Translations under genes and position numbers: made by a program | In this document: piece by piece, positions 9,121-16,706 of the stretch | Numbering within the stretch: the first letter of the stretch is position 1 | How the letters are laid out: each line of letters starts with the position of its first letter | The notes under the pieces: model-generated | Seen by the model: only the letters and a program-made list of their open reading frames with translations | Database searches by the model: none | What the model was told of the DNA's origin: nothing | Origin: Frankia gtarii | GTDB lineage: Bacteria > Actinomycetota > Actinomycetes > Frankiales > Frankiaceae | Length of the DNA stretch: 40,301 bases | Assembly (NCBI RefSeq): GCF_025403375.1 | Contig: NZ_JAMPTM010000027.1 | Span: forward strand, 1 to 40,301 | Direction: 5' to 3'

Positions 9121-9329
9121 CCCCGCCGGCCGCCGGCAGGCCGCACCATCTCGGCGCGCGCTCAGCACCCCCGCGAGGCGCCGGACCGCTGCTGAACAGT
9201 CGGCCCGACGCCGTGGTGATCTGTTCCTGCGCCGCCTGGCCGGCTGGACGGCGCAGGCTGGGAGGACGGCGCAGGCTGGGAGGACGGCGCAGGCTGGGAG
9301 GACGGCGCAGGCTGGGAGGACGGCGCGGA
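9121..9329. other. gene-free spacer ending in a tandem repeat
   Basis: About 210 bp lie between the monooxygenase relic and the convergent Rieske gene. Apart from the 18-bp repeat at 9247-9318 and GC-rich short inverted stretches, I see no gene or conserved site. Confidence 0.5.
9247..9318. repeat. 18-bp tandem repeat, four perfect copies
   Basis: The unit GACGGCGCAGGCTGGGAG occurs four times head to tail, followed by a decayed partial copy reaching the stop codon of the Rieske gene at 9330. The unit length is a multiple of three, so readthrough of that stop would add a regular Pro/Arg/Ser/Leu repeat. It may be a decayed coding tail or a replication-slippage tract. Confidence 0.9.
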
Positions 9330-10406
9330 CTAGGAGGAAACGCCCGCCTTGAGGGTGGCCGCCGTCGGGATATGGTTGTCACCGACGGTGTTCGGGCCGT
9401 TCTTGGCACCGCCATCGGGATAAAACTGGTTGGCCCAGGCACGCATCCGGCGGAACCCGCTGGCCTCGGAGGCGGTGGGCGCCGGCGGGTCGAGGTAGAT
9501 CTGGTTCTCCCAGATCAGGACGTCGTCGGGCAGCGCGGTCTTGGTCTGCTCGAGTCTGCGCTGGTAGCTGCCATCGGCCAGGTCTCCGTCGTTGCGGTCG
9601 ATCCAGTAGGTGGCGAAGATCTCGGTCTTGCCGTCCTCGACCGGGGTGACGTTGATCGTGATGATCCGAACGCCCTCACCGGTGTGTTCGACGTTGACAC
9701 TGACGCCCATCCCCGACCAGATGATTTCGAGGGTGTTGTAGGAGTCGGTGCGCAGCTTTCCATCGCTGTCGTGGGCGTGGCGCAGCCAGCCGCCGCCGAA
9801 GCCGGCCCGCGCCCACCAGGTCGGTCCCTCGACGCGCTCCTCGAGGATGACCGGGGTGTCCGGGGTTCGGTGGACGAAACGGAAGTGCTGCGGGTCCACG
9901 GCGTTCTCGACGACCATCTGCGGGTGGATATGCAGGTCGCGGTAGTGAGCACGGCCGTCGGGCCAGGCCGGGTGGAACTCGCGTTCCGCGGCCTGGGGAG
10001 CATCGGTGAGGGCGCTGGGCACGTCCCAGTACGGTTCGCGCCCGGCGTGGTCGAACCAGACGTAGATCGACTCGTTGCGTTCCACCACCGGCCACGCCCC
10101 GAGCCGCCGGGCCTTGTTCGGCCGGTCCTGGTAGGGGATCGAGACGTTGTGACCGTCCGGGGCCCACACCCAGCCGTGGAAGGGGCACTGGATGCCGTCG
10201 TCCACCACACAGCCGCCATGGGCGAGGCTCGCGCCGAGGTGCCGGCAATAACGATCATGGACTCGCACCACGCCGTCCTTGCCACGGTAGGCGACCAGGT
10301 CACGCCCGAAGTAGCGCAGGGGCACGACCTGCTCCGGGCCGATGTCACCGGACCACGCCACCTGGAACCAGCCCGTCAGGTCCAGGTCCAACCCGTGCAG
10401 CTTCAT
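9330..10406 (-). CDS. Rieske non-heme iron oxygenase, KshA-like large subunit
   Basis: The product of 358 residues is an aromatic/steroid ring-hydroxylating oxygenase alpha subunit. The N-terminal Rieske [2Fe-2S] ligands are CRHLGASLAHGG and CPFHGW, i.e. C-x-H and C-x2-H, at about residues 50-75. The C-terminal catalytic domain has NAVDPQHFRFVH, which supplies the histidine pair and nearby acid for mononuclear iron. The ATG at 10406 has AGGGAGAG just upstream; the long N-terminal extension of the frame is not conserved. The divergent flavin/[2Fe-2S] reductase is the probable electron donor. The pairing is like 3-ketosteroid 9-alpha-hydroxylase KshA/KshB, but the substrate cannot be fixed from sequence. 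Confidence 0.88.
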   Translation of the reverse strand: MKLHGLDLDLTGWFQVAWSGDIGPEQVVPLRYFGRDLVAYRGKDGVVRVHDRYCRHLGASLAHGGCVVDDGIQCPFHGWVWAPDGHNVSIPYQDRPNKARRLGAWPVVERNESIYVWFDHAGREPYWDVPSALTDAPQAAEREFHPAWPDGRAHYRDLHIHPQMVVENAVDPQHFRFVHRTPDTPVILEERVEGPTWWARAGFGGGWLRHAHDSDGKLRTDSYNTLEIIWSGMGVSVNVEHTGEGVRIITINVTPVEDGKTEIFATYWIDRNDGDLADGSYQRRLEQTKTALPDDVLIWENQIYLDPPAPTASEASGFRRMRAWANQFYPDGGAKNGPNTVGDNHIPTAATLKAGVSS

Positions 10407-10504
10407 AGTGTCGCTCTCCCTTGTGGCGGCGGCAGCCCCTGGACGTTGTTGAGAGGGCCTGACGAGCCGACCTTCCGCACCTGCCCCAATGTCGAACACA
10501 TTAG

Positions 10505-10523
10505 GTGGGAATGGCATTCCCAC
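10505..10523. promoter_or_regulatory. operator-like palindrome, copy 1
   Basis: The perfect inverted repeat is GTGGGAAT-GGC-ATTCCCAC. It lies about 100 bp upstream of the Rieske start and shares its 15-bp core with the site at 10775-10789. Confidence 0.65.
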
Positions 10524-10774
10524 GCAAGTCCGACCGCGAGGCCGCGAGGCCGCTTGCGACCCGGCCGGGCGCCCGGACGGCCCGTGGTACGGCGTGCCGG
10601 TCGCCCGTCGCCGACCAGCGCCACCTGCCGTCAGGCGAGGACCACAGCGAAGATCCACGGACGCCCGCCATGGAGGTCCTCGACGGCGTCGACCACGCAA
10701 AGGACCCGGCCCGCCACAGGCGTCGACCATGCTGCGCGCGCCGGCGGCACCTCACCGCGCTCGGCCTCTTGCTC

Positions 10775-10789
10775 GGGAACGACGTTCCC
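10775..10789. promoter_or_regulatory. operator-like palindrome, copy 2
   Basis: The perfect inverted repeat is GGGAAC-GAC-GTTCCC, the same pattern as the site at 10505-10523 with the two arms changed together at the variable position. Paired changes that keep symmetry suggest a dimeric protein binding site. Confidence 0.65.
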
Positions 10790-11081
10790 AACTACGGTGA
10801 CGGCGGGATGACTCCCGAGGAAAGCCGCTCCGACCATGGGGTTCATGGTCATTTCCGGCAACGGCACGCCGCACTCGACGGCTCACGACGACGCCCCCGA
10901 CTCGTCCGAAGGGAGCTCCGCCCATGAGGTCGACCGACGCGGCTGCCGACGACCAGCGATGGCCGGCGGGCGCCATCCCCGGGACGGGCTGATCTCGCGA
11001 ACCAGCCCAGGCACACGAACCCGATGATCAATGCTGGAACATGCCGGAAACCAGGAGCTCGCCATCCCAACCAACGCAGCC

Positions 11082-12134
11082 ATGACCACGGACACCGCCC
11101 CCGGCGGCCACTCCCGTGTTCTGCGGGTCGCACGCGTCGCCAAGGAATCCCCCGACGCCGTGTCGATCGTCTTCGAGGTCGACACGGCGGACGCGGCGAT
11201 GTTCGAATACAAGCCCGGCCAGTTCCTGACCCTGCGCATACCCAGTGATCAGACCGGCTCGGTTTCGCGCTGCTACTCGATCTCCAGCTCGCCCTTCGTG
11301 GACGACGAGTTGAAGGTCACCGTCAAGAGGACCCCCGCCGGCTACGGATCAAACTGGCTCTGCGACAACATCGCGGCCGGTATGGAGATCCAGGTCCTGC
11401 CGCCCGGCGGAGTCTTCGTACCGAAGTCGCTCGACGGCGACCTCCTGTTGTGCGGCGGCGGCAGCGGCATCACGCCACTGATCTCGATCCTGAAGTCGGC
11501 GCTCTCGCAGGGCTCGGGTCGAATCGTGCTGCTCTATGCCAACCGGGACGAGAGCTCGGTCATTTTCCGGGAGGAGCTCATTGCGCTCGCCCGGCGCTCG
11601 CCCGATCGACTCGCCGTCCTGCACTGGCTCGAGACCGTGCAGGGCCTGCCATCCCGCGAGCAGCTCCAGGTACTGCTGTCGCCCTATGCCGCCTTCGAGG
11701 CCTTCACGTGCGGTCCCGCTCCGTTCATGGCGGTGGTGAACGAGGCCCTCACGGCGCTGCGTGTCCCCCGTGACCGGATGCACACCGAGGTCTTCAGGTC
11801 GCTGAGCGGAGATCCGTTCACCGATGTTCCCGTCCCAGTGCCGGATACGGCCGACGACGTCAGGACCGTCGCGGTGAAGGTGCAGCTCATGGGAAAGACG
11901 CACGATCTCGTCTGGCCGGTGACGGTTCCGTTGACCGACCTGCTGTTGGATCGCGGCATTGATGCGCCTTATTCGTGTCGCGAGGGCGAGTGCGGGACCT
12001 GCACGGCACAGGTCGTCAGAGGCAAGGTGCGGATGCTACGCGACGAGGTGTTGGACCCGATCGACGTGACGGACGGCTACATCCTGACCTGCCAGTCGGT
12101 ACCGGAAAGCGACGACATCGAGATCGTGTTCTGA
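11082..12134 (+). CDS. KshB-like ferredoxin reductase (FAD, NAD and plant-type [2Fe-2S] domains)
   Basis: The product of about 350 residues is a class IA oxygenase reductase that passes electrons from NAD(P)H to a Rieske oxygenase. Domain order: FAD domain with RCYSISSSPF (about residue 63 on), NAD domain with LCGGGSGITPLISIL and YANRDESSVIF, then a C-terminal plant-type ferredoxin domain with CREGECGTC and a distant cysteine in ILTCQS giving the four [2Fe-2S] ligands. ATG 11082 gives the family-like start MTTDTAP...SRVLRVARVAKESPD. The frame is open from ATG 11031, and AGGAG at 11051 is too far away to decide. It is divergent from the oxygenase at 9330-10406, its likely partner. Confidence 0.88.
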   Translation: MTTDTAPGGHSRVLRVARVAKESPDAVSIVFEVDTADAAMFEYKPGQFLTLRIPSDQTGSVSRCYSISSSPFVDDELKVTVKRTPAGYGSNWLCDNIAAGMEIQVLPPGGVFVPKSLDGDLLLCGGGSGITPLISILKSALSQGSGRIVLLYANRDESSVIFREELIALARRSPDRLAVLHWLETVQGLPSREQLQVLLSPYAAFEAFTCGPAPFMAVVNEALTALRVPRDRMHTEVFRSLSGDPFTDVPVPVPDTADDVRTVAVKVQLMGKTHDLVWPVTVPLTDLLLDRGIDAPYSCREGECGTCTAQVVRGKVRMLRDEVLDPIDVTDGYILTCQSVPESDDIEIVF

Positions 12135-12224
12135 AGCCAGGCGGCTGTCGAAGGATACTGAGGCGCCAAATGGCGACAACACCGAGTGCATGCCCGTCGC
12201 GGGCCGGCACGGAGGGTCGGAAGA

Positions 12225-12515
12225 TCAGGAAAGCCAGCACAGTGGCTGGCTGGTCAGGTCGGCGATCCGATCGAAATAGGCACGTCGGGTTACGGCGGCC
12301 GGCATGTCCCACTCGACGATCATGCGTGCGAGCGGCAGGGTGTCCAGGAGCCGGGTGTGCTCTGGCCCGTTGCGCGCCGAACAGCCGACTTCGAGCAGGG
12401 TCACCGCACACATGTGCACCAGGCCTTGATCGACTCTTCGTGACCAGGCAGGCTCGTCACCATGGGCCGGTATTCCGACCAGCGCCGACCTGTCGATGAG
12501 CCAGCCTTCGGTCAC
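12225..12515 (-). pseudogene. VapC-like PIN toxin with an internal deletion
   Basis: The frame encodes 96 residues; VapC toxins of this type are about 130. The start WLIDRSALVG carries the first PIN aspartate, and LVHMCAVTLLEVGCSARNGPEH is a typical middle helix region. The end FDRIADLTSQPLCWLS matches the normal VapC C-terminus. The stretch between AVTRRA and YFDRIAD is missing about 35 residues, which is where the HRxxxxxDLLIAA catalytic aspartates normally lie. The frame is kept across the loss. It should be inactive as a ribonuclease but might still bind the antitoxin. Its ATG overlaps the antitoxin stop by 4 nt, the usual vapBC arrangement. Confidence 0.65.
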
Positions 12516-12997
12516 GACCAGGCCCCTCGCATCACGTCCTCGCCGGCGATGTCCGAGATCAGTTCACCCAGCTGCGCCCAGTCCTCCCGGACGAGCGGGG
12601 TGTGGGCGCCACGCGACGCCCACTCAGCCTCGGCGGCGAGCGTCCGCCGCAGGTACTCCACGCGGGAGATCCCGGCCCGGACGGCCGCGGCATCGACCTC
12701 GGCAAGAACACTGTTGATGCGGGCGGTGATCGCGGCGCGTACGAAAGTGACTCCTGTCGCGCCGTGGAGCAGACAGTGCCGGCGCGGCTCGGCGTACGAG
12801 GTCACGGCGAAGGCACCCGACGCGTAGCCCGCGACGTCCTCGGCCTTGCCGTGGAGCAGACCGTCGTGCCCCCGGGCGACGAGATCGTCGTGCAGCACTC
12901 CGGCGAGCCCCACGGCGTCGTTGGCGGCCACCACGGACTGCAACAGGTCCTCGGCCCGCCCAAGTCCGGCGAGATCCGCAGGCTGTGCCACCGTCAT
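12512..12997 (-). CDS. chimeric protein: NTF2/SnoaL-like N-terminus fused to a VapB-type antitoxin
   Basis: The product is 161 residues. Residues about 10-84 (LGRAEDLLQSVVAANDAVGL, LHDDLVARGHDGLLHGKAED, SYAEPRRHCLLHGATGVTF) resemble the first two-thirds of a SnoaL/NTF2-like domain. From about residue 86, TARINSVLAEVDAAAVRAGI with SRVEYLRRTLAAEAEWA and the end DIAGEDVMRGAWS is a full RHH-type VapB antitoxin. I see the join as a gene fusion produced by deletion of the 3' end of one gene and the intergenic space. ATG 12997 has GGAAGG 8 nt upstream. The downstream toxin is also rearranged. It could still bind DNA as a repressor. Confidence 0.65.
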   Translation of the reverse strand: MTVAQPADLAGLGRAEDLLQSVVAANDAVGLAGVLHDDLVARGHDGLLHGKAEDVAGYASGAFAVTSYAEPRRHCLLHGATGVTFVRAAITARINSVLAEVDAAAVRAGISRVEYLRRTLAAEAEWASRGAHTPLVREDWAQLGELISDIAGEDVMRGAWS

Positions 12998-13093
12998 GAT
13001 CTGAGCCTTCCGCAACGGCGAACACCACGTCCCCGGGTCCACCGTCGGCGGAATCGAGAGGCGCTCGGCGAGATGACGCCGGCCTAGTAACTG

Positions 13094-13459
13094 TCAGTAG
13101 CTGAAGGTCGTCGCGCCGTCGTCGCCGATCCAGTTCCACATCGGGATCGTGCCGTTCAGCTCCGCGCCCTCGATCAGCACGCCGGCGTCGATCCTGCGGG
13201 CGTCGACGCAGATCGGGCACACGAAGTAGCGGCCACCGGCGGCCCGGTATCGCTCGACGAGCGCCTCCAGCGGTGGGCAGCCGGCACAACCCTCACCCTT
13301 CGCGTTGCCGGGCAGTGCGAGCCGGACCGCCTCCTGGGTCAGGAACATGAGTGTCTCCCTACCGGTCTCCGCGGCACCGACCGCCACGAGAAACGCGACG
13401 GTGACCTTCTCGAGGTCCTCCAGACCCGTGGTCAGGCTGATGACCGCCTTGCTCGCCAT
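13094..13459 (-). CDS. DsrE family protein
   Basis: The product of 121 residues has the DsrE/DsrF-like fold signature: an N-terminal strand KAVISLTTGLEDLEKVTVAF, ETLMFLTQEAVRLAL, and two cysteine pairs (CAGCPP and CPIC) in the regions where related proteins carry reactive cysteines for sulfur transfer. Family members trap or relay persulfide, but the role here is unknown. AAGGAGG lies 8 nt before ATG 13459; the in-frame ATG 13480 would lack this signal. It is divergent from a TetR gene and may be co-transcribed with the NTF2-VapB fusion about 96 bp downstream. Confidence 0.82.
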   Translation of the reverse strand: MASKAVISLTTGLEDLEKVTVAFLVAVGAAETGRETLMFLTQEAVRLALPGNAKGEGCAGCPPLEALVERYRAAGGRYFVCPICVDARRIDAGVLIEGAELNGTIPMWNWIGDDGATTFSY

Positions 13460-13488
13460 CGGCGAACCCTCCTTCAGCAAGAGTCAGA

Positions 13489-13529
13489 ACGAACGTTCGT
13501 GTTTACTAGGTCAGAGTACGAACGATCGT
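13489..13529. promoter_or_regulatory. two TetR-type operator sites
   Basis: The short divergent region between the DsrE and TetR genes holds a perfect 12-bp palindrome ACGAACGTTCGT (13489-13500) and a near copy ACGAACGATCGT (13518-13529), 29 bp apart start to start. Both cover positions where the two divergent promoters must lie. Autoregulation by the adjacent TetR protein and co-control of dsrE are the simplest reading. Confidence 0.65.
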
Positions 13530-13555
13530 CTTGTGCGTCAACTAGGATGTGGGTC

Positions 13556-14218
13556 ATGGCGGAGAGGACAGCGCACACACGCCAGCGACGAGCGGACGGG
13601 GTGCGTACCCGCGCCGCGATCCTCGACGCGGCGGTGCGGTTGTCGACCGTCGACGGCCTCGAGGGCCTGAGCATCGGCAACCTCGCCAAGGACCTGGGCA
13701 TGAGCAAGGGCGGCATCTACGCCCACTTCGACTCCAAGCAGGACCTGCAGCTCGCAACCGTCGAGGCGGCTGGCGCAGCCTTCCAGGCGGAGGTCATCGA
13801 GCCCTCGCTGAAGGCCGACCCGGGTGTGCCCCAGCTCCTCGCGTTCTGCGACGCCTACTTCGATCATCTCGAACGGCGGGTCCTCCCCGGCGGGTGCTTC
13901 TTCGCGGGCGCCGCACTGGAGATGGGGACGCACCGCGGACCAGTACAGGAGAAGGTCGCCGAGTTCCACTCCGGCTTCGTCCAGCTCATCCGCGACTTTG
14001 CGCGAACAGCGGTCAACCTCCAGCAGCTGCCACGCGACGAGGACCCGGCGGAGCTCGCCCTGGAGCTCAACGGCACACTCCTGGCGGCCGACACGAGCTT
14101 CGTGATGTACGACGATCCCTCGGTACTGGACCTGGGCCGCCGGGTGGTGCGCCGCCGCCTGGGTCTCGCCGAGGCGAGACGAAACGAAACACCAGACGAA
14201 ACCAGTAATCCGCAGTAA
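13556..14218 (+). CDS. TetR/AcrR family transcriptional regulator
   Basis: The product of 220 residues has a TetR DNA-binding domain: RTRAAILDAAVRLSTVDGLE followed by GNLAKDLGMSKGGIYAHFDSKQDLQ at about residues 15-65. The C-terminal helical domain begins with LLAFCDAYFDHLERR and GGCFFAGAALEMGTHRGPV, a layout common to the YerO/TetR_C_16-like group. AGGA at 13544-13547 lies 8 nt before ATG 13556; ATG 13547 is an alternative. It is divergent from the DsrE gene with two palindromic sites between them, so it probably controls both transcripts. Confidence 0.88.
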   Translation: MAERTAHTRQRRADGVRTRAAILDAAVRLSTVDGLEGLSIGNLAKDLGMSKGGIYAHFDSKQDLQLATVEAAGAAFQAEVIEPSLKADPGVPQLLAFCDAYFDHLERRVLPGGCFFAGAALEMGTHRGPVQEKVAEFHSGFVQLIRDFARTAVNLQQLPRDEDPAELALELNGTLLAADTSFVMYDDPSVLDLGRRVVRRRLGLAEARRNETPDETSNPQ

Positions 14219-14445
14219 GTATTCGGTGAGTGCACGACATCCGACCGCAGTCTGGGTTGCCGAACGAGCACGGAACCTGCCGATGAACCCTGAGGACCAA
14301 GGCAACCGGTTCCGGCTCCTCGCCCGCGGCAGCTACGCCGAGCAGGTCAACACCCATCGGCCCACCGCGCCCTCGACCAACGCCCACTCGACGCGACACC
14401 ATCCGCCGTCACCCCGCCCCCGGGATCCAACATCCAGTAGTTGAG
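14219..14445. other. intergenic stretch, possible remnant frame
   Basis: An open frame at 14226-14444 (72 residues, containing MNPEDQGNRFRLLARGSYAEQ) exists, but its second half is low-complexity Pro/Ser/Arg/His. I cannot assign it. It may be the 5' remains of the gene whose C-terminal part follows at 14446. Confidence 0.25.
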
Positions 14446-14937
14446 GTGGCGAGTATCGCCAGCGACGGAGGCACCGCATTTCAAATTTTCCAGCCCGATC
14501 AATTCCAAGGAGGAATTGGCGGTCGGGTTGAGTTCTGCATCGGCGGACCCTTTGCCAACGGCAGAACAGCCGGTCACATTACAACCTACCTCCCCGGCGC
14601 AAGTTTCACACCGTACAACCGAGATCAGCCGGACTCGATCGCGATAGTCGCGGGCAGTTCCGAGTTTGTTCGTGAACCCGGCCTGCGAGAATATGTAATA
14701 CTTGCAAGAGTATTTCCTTCCCCGCACGCTCGGCCGCTGTTCCTAATTGCCGGCCAGACGGGTATCACCAACCTTGCCGGCGCACATTTCTTGCGGTGCC
14801 AGTTCGAGGAGCTGCGCAGAACCTACGGTGCTGAACGCGCGTTCTGCCTTGTACTGCGAGTGGACCGACCCGACGTCTACGGCCACGAGTCGGTTCACAT
14901 AGCGAGCGACGTCACGGGAACTGCCTTTGCTTCATGA
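14446..14937 (+). pseudogene. orphan C-terminal domain, probable gene fragment
   Basis: The frame encodes about 163 residues with lower GC content than its surroundings. The order of segments (FCIGGPFANGRTAGHITTYL, then DSIAIVAG, YVILARVFPSPHARPLFLIA followed by GQTGITNLAGAHFL, and AFCLVLRVDRP) resembles, from memory, the C-terminal domain of actinobacterial regulator-like proteins in which a 'valuable-gene' Rossmann-like region ends with an 'IAG-x-H' block. The N-terminal half such proteins have is absent and no good start is seen (GTG 14446 is weak). I call it a probable fragment. Confidence in the family link is low. Confidence 0.35.
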
Positions 14938-15272
14938 CCATCATCGCACGAGAATACGATCGACTCGACGGGATCTCTCTGGTAAGCACTGAACCGGGCG
15001 GGTGGGACAGACGACCAGAAATCTGATTCGTAGTTTGATCTGAATCTTCCGTCAAGGTCCGTGAACGTTTACCGCGTCCGCTGGCACCGTGCGCTCCGGC
15101 CTCCTGTGTCTGCCAGGATCCGACGTCGTCCGCGGGCTCGGCTGTCAGGCCACGGTGTCGCCACGGGTACCCTCGGCTGGTCGCCGCAACGCCGGCAGGG
15201 CACCACGGCCACGCTGCTTGCTCGGGAGCTGCTCGGCGAAACGGCCGCCCGGGCCCCCGATGAGGAGTCGTG
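14938..15272. other. spacer upstream of methyltransferase
   Basis: About 330 bp. A GTG-initiated frame of 70 residues (15061-15273) ends by overlapping the methyltransferase start, but it is rich in Arg/Pro and matches nothing I know. Its final part (TATLLARELLGETAARAPDE) could be the tail of a lost gene. Confidence 0.3.
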
Positions 15273-15887
15273 ATGGGCTTCTATGACGACCAGGTGCTGC
15301 CCCGCATCGTCGATCTCGTCCTCGGCCGGCCGGTGGAGGAGGCCAGGGCGCGCGTCGCGGCCGGGCTGTCCGGCGAGGTTCTGGAGATCGGCTTCGGGTC
15401 GGGACGCAACATCGCGCACCTTCCGGCGGGAGTCACCCGCCTGCTCGCGGTCGAGCCCGCCGCCGTCGGACGCACGCTCGCCGCACCCCGCATCGCCGCC
15501 GCGCCCGTCACGGTCGAGTTCATCGGCGACGACGGTCAGGCGCTGCCTCTTCCGGACGCGTCGGTCGACCACGTCCTCACCACCTGGACACTGTGCACCA
15601 TCCCCGACACCGAACGGGCACTGCGCGAGATCCATCGCGTACTGCGGCCCGGCGGCACACTGCACTTCACCGAGCACGGCCGCTCACCCCGGCCCACCGT
15701 CGCCCGCTGGCAGGACCGGCTCGCACCCGCCTGGAGCAGGATCGCCGGAGGCTGCCACCTCAACCGCCGGATCGACGACCTGGTCGAGAAGTCCGGACTG
15801 GCCCTGGAGTCGGCCAGCACCTATCCGATGCGAGGGACGGCCCAGCTCGGCTTCGCCTACGAGGGCATCGCGTCGAAACCGACCTGA
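15273..15887 (+). CDS. class I SAM-dependent methyltransferase
   Basis: The product of 204 residues is a Methyltransf_11-type enzyme. The SAM loop is EVLEIGFGSGRNIAHLP (motif I), followed by LLAVEPAAVG as the acidic strand end, FIGDDGQALPLPDASVDHVL (motif II region) and EIHRVLRPGGTLHFTEHG (motif III). The start MGFYDDQVLPRIVDLVLGR is typical of small arsenite- or phospholipid-type methyltransferases of actinobacteria; the substrate is not predictable. AGGAG at 15263-15267 precedes ATG 15273 by 5 nt, and a GTG directly before it is also possible. It stands alone. Confidence 0.85.
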   Translation: MGFYDDQVLPRIVDLVLGRPVEEARARVAAGLSGEVLEIGFGSGRNIAHLPAGVTRLLAVEPAAVGRTLAAPRIAAAPVTVEFIGDDGQALPLPDASVDHVLTTWTLCTIPDTERALREIHRVLRPGGTLHFTEHGRSPRPTVARWQDRLAPAWSRIAGGCHLNRRIDDLVEKSGLALESASTYPMRGTAQLGFAYEGIASKPT

Positions 15888-16046
15888 TGCCCGCAGCGCG
15901 CAGGTAGGCAGGCGCCGCCCGTGGACGCAAGAGCAGTGGTCGAGACCCTCCAACATCGCAGAACGTCAGCCCCGGTGTTCAGCATCCCAGCAACGACCCG
16001 GCGCTCCCACTAGGCGTGGGGGCCTGGGTACGACAGAGTCGGTGCT

Positions 16047-16706
16047 GTGTCCGGCTTCGTGACCTCGCCGCCCGTGCTGCAAGGCGGGGCGTCCGCGGTC
16101 GCAGCCCAGCTCGCGCCCACCGCAGGCTGGACGTGTCGGTTCAGCGCGCTGGGGGCCGAGGCGTTGCTCTGCCTCGACCTGGACCAGGAGGAGCACTGCC
16201 GGCGCCGCGGGGAGGGGTTGGGCGCGGTCGTCGATGTCGGCGTGCTGGACCTGCTGTTGGGTCTTCCGCTGGGCCGACGGGTCGGCCACGCGGGCCTCGG
16301 CGGACGGGAGCGGCGCGCCGTCGCCAAAGCGCCGTCCGGCTGCCTGTGTGTCGGCGATGATTCGGTGATCAGGGTTGCTCGTCCGCCGGTGGACGTCGCG
16401 TTGGCAGTGATCTCCGCTCGCGGGTGGCGGCGCGGCCTGGAGCAGGCAGGCCGGTTCGCGCCGTTCTGTGCCCGCGCGATCGTCCTGGAGCGGGCTCCGC
16501 GGGATGTGCTGGCGGCCTGCGTGGAGGCGGATTTCTATGGCGTCGGTCTGTTTCTCATGAACGAGGATTCGGGCGTCGACATGCTTGTCCCGCCGGAGCC
16601 CTACCGTGCCGTGCGCATTTCAGCCCGGATCTGGTGGTTCGCCGAGGAGGCATACGGGGCGTACCTGGCCGCATATCCTACGAGCCCTGGGCGGGCAGCG
16701 GAATAG
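16047..16706 (+). CDS. hypothetical protein, 219 residues
   Basis: I do not recognise this protein. It starts at GTG 16047 and has an alanine/glycine/arginine-rich N-terminal two-thirds. The last third looks well folded (RAPRDVLAACVEADFYGVGL, FLMNEDSGVDMLVPPEP, ARIWWFAEEAYGAYLA). The paired tryptophans and acidic patches there suggest a conserved surface. Third-position GC supports coding. Its 3' end overlaps the convergent TGT-like gene by 29 bp. A link with that gene is possible but unproven. Confidence 0.55.
   Translation: MSGFVTSPPVLQGGASAVAAQLAPTAGWTCRFSALGAEALLCLDLDQEEHCRRRGEGLGAVVDVGVLDLLLGLPLGRRVGHAGLGGRERRAVAKAPSGCLCVGDDSVIRVARPPVDVALAVISARGWRRGLEQAGRFAPFCARAIVLERAPRDVLAACVEADFYGVGLFLMNEDSGVDMLVPPEPYRAVRISARIWWFAEEAYGAYLAAYPTSPGRAAE

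Larger units (their letters stand above)
10407..11081. promoter_or_regulatory. long divergent control region of the oxygenase/reductase pair
   Basis: About 675 bp separate the divergent Rieske and reductase genes. Open frames here look non-coding. The region carries two copies of a 15-bp palindrome of shared consensus GGGAAYGNCRTTCCC (10507-10521 and 10775-10789) and a separate inverted repeat GACCATG-N5-CATGGTC at 10832-10850. This length and density of symmetric sites suggest regulated divergent promoters. No regulator gene lies inside the region. Confidence 0.6.

Noticed and set aside
9247-9318. Possible CRISPR array
   Set aside because: Direct 18-bp units without spacers; a simple tandem repeat.
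9213-10811. Plus-strand frame of 532 codons
   Set aside because: Antisense to the Rieske oxygenase; iron-ligand motifs are on the minus strand.
10489-11027. Small frames in the oxygenase/reductase control region
   Set aside because: No conserved motifs or ribosome sites, high Arg/Pro/Ser content, and palindromic operators within.
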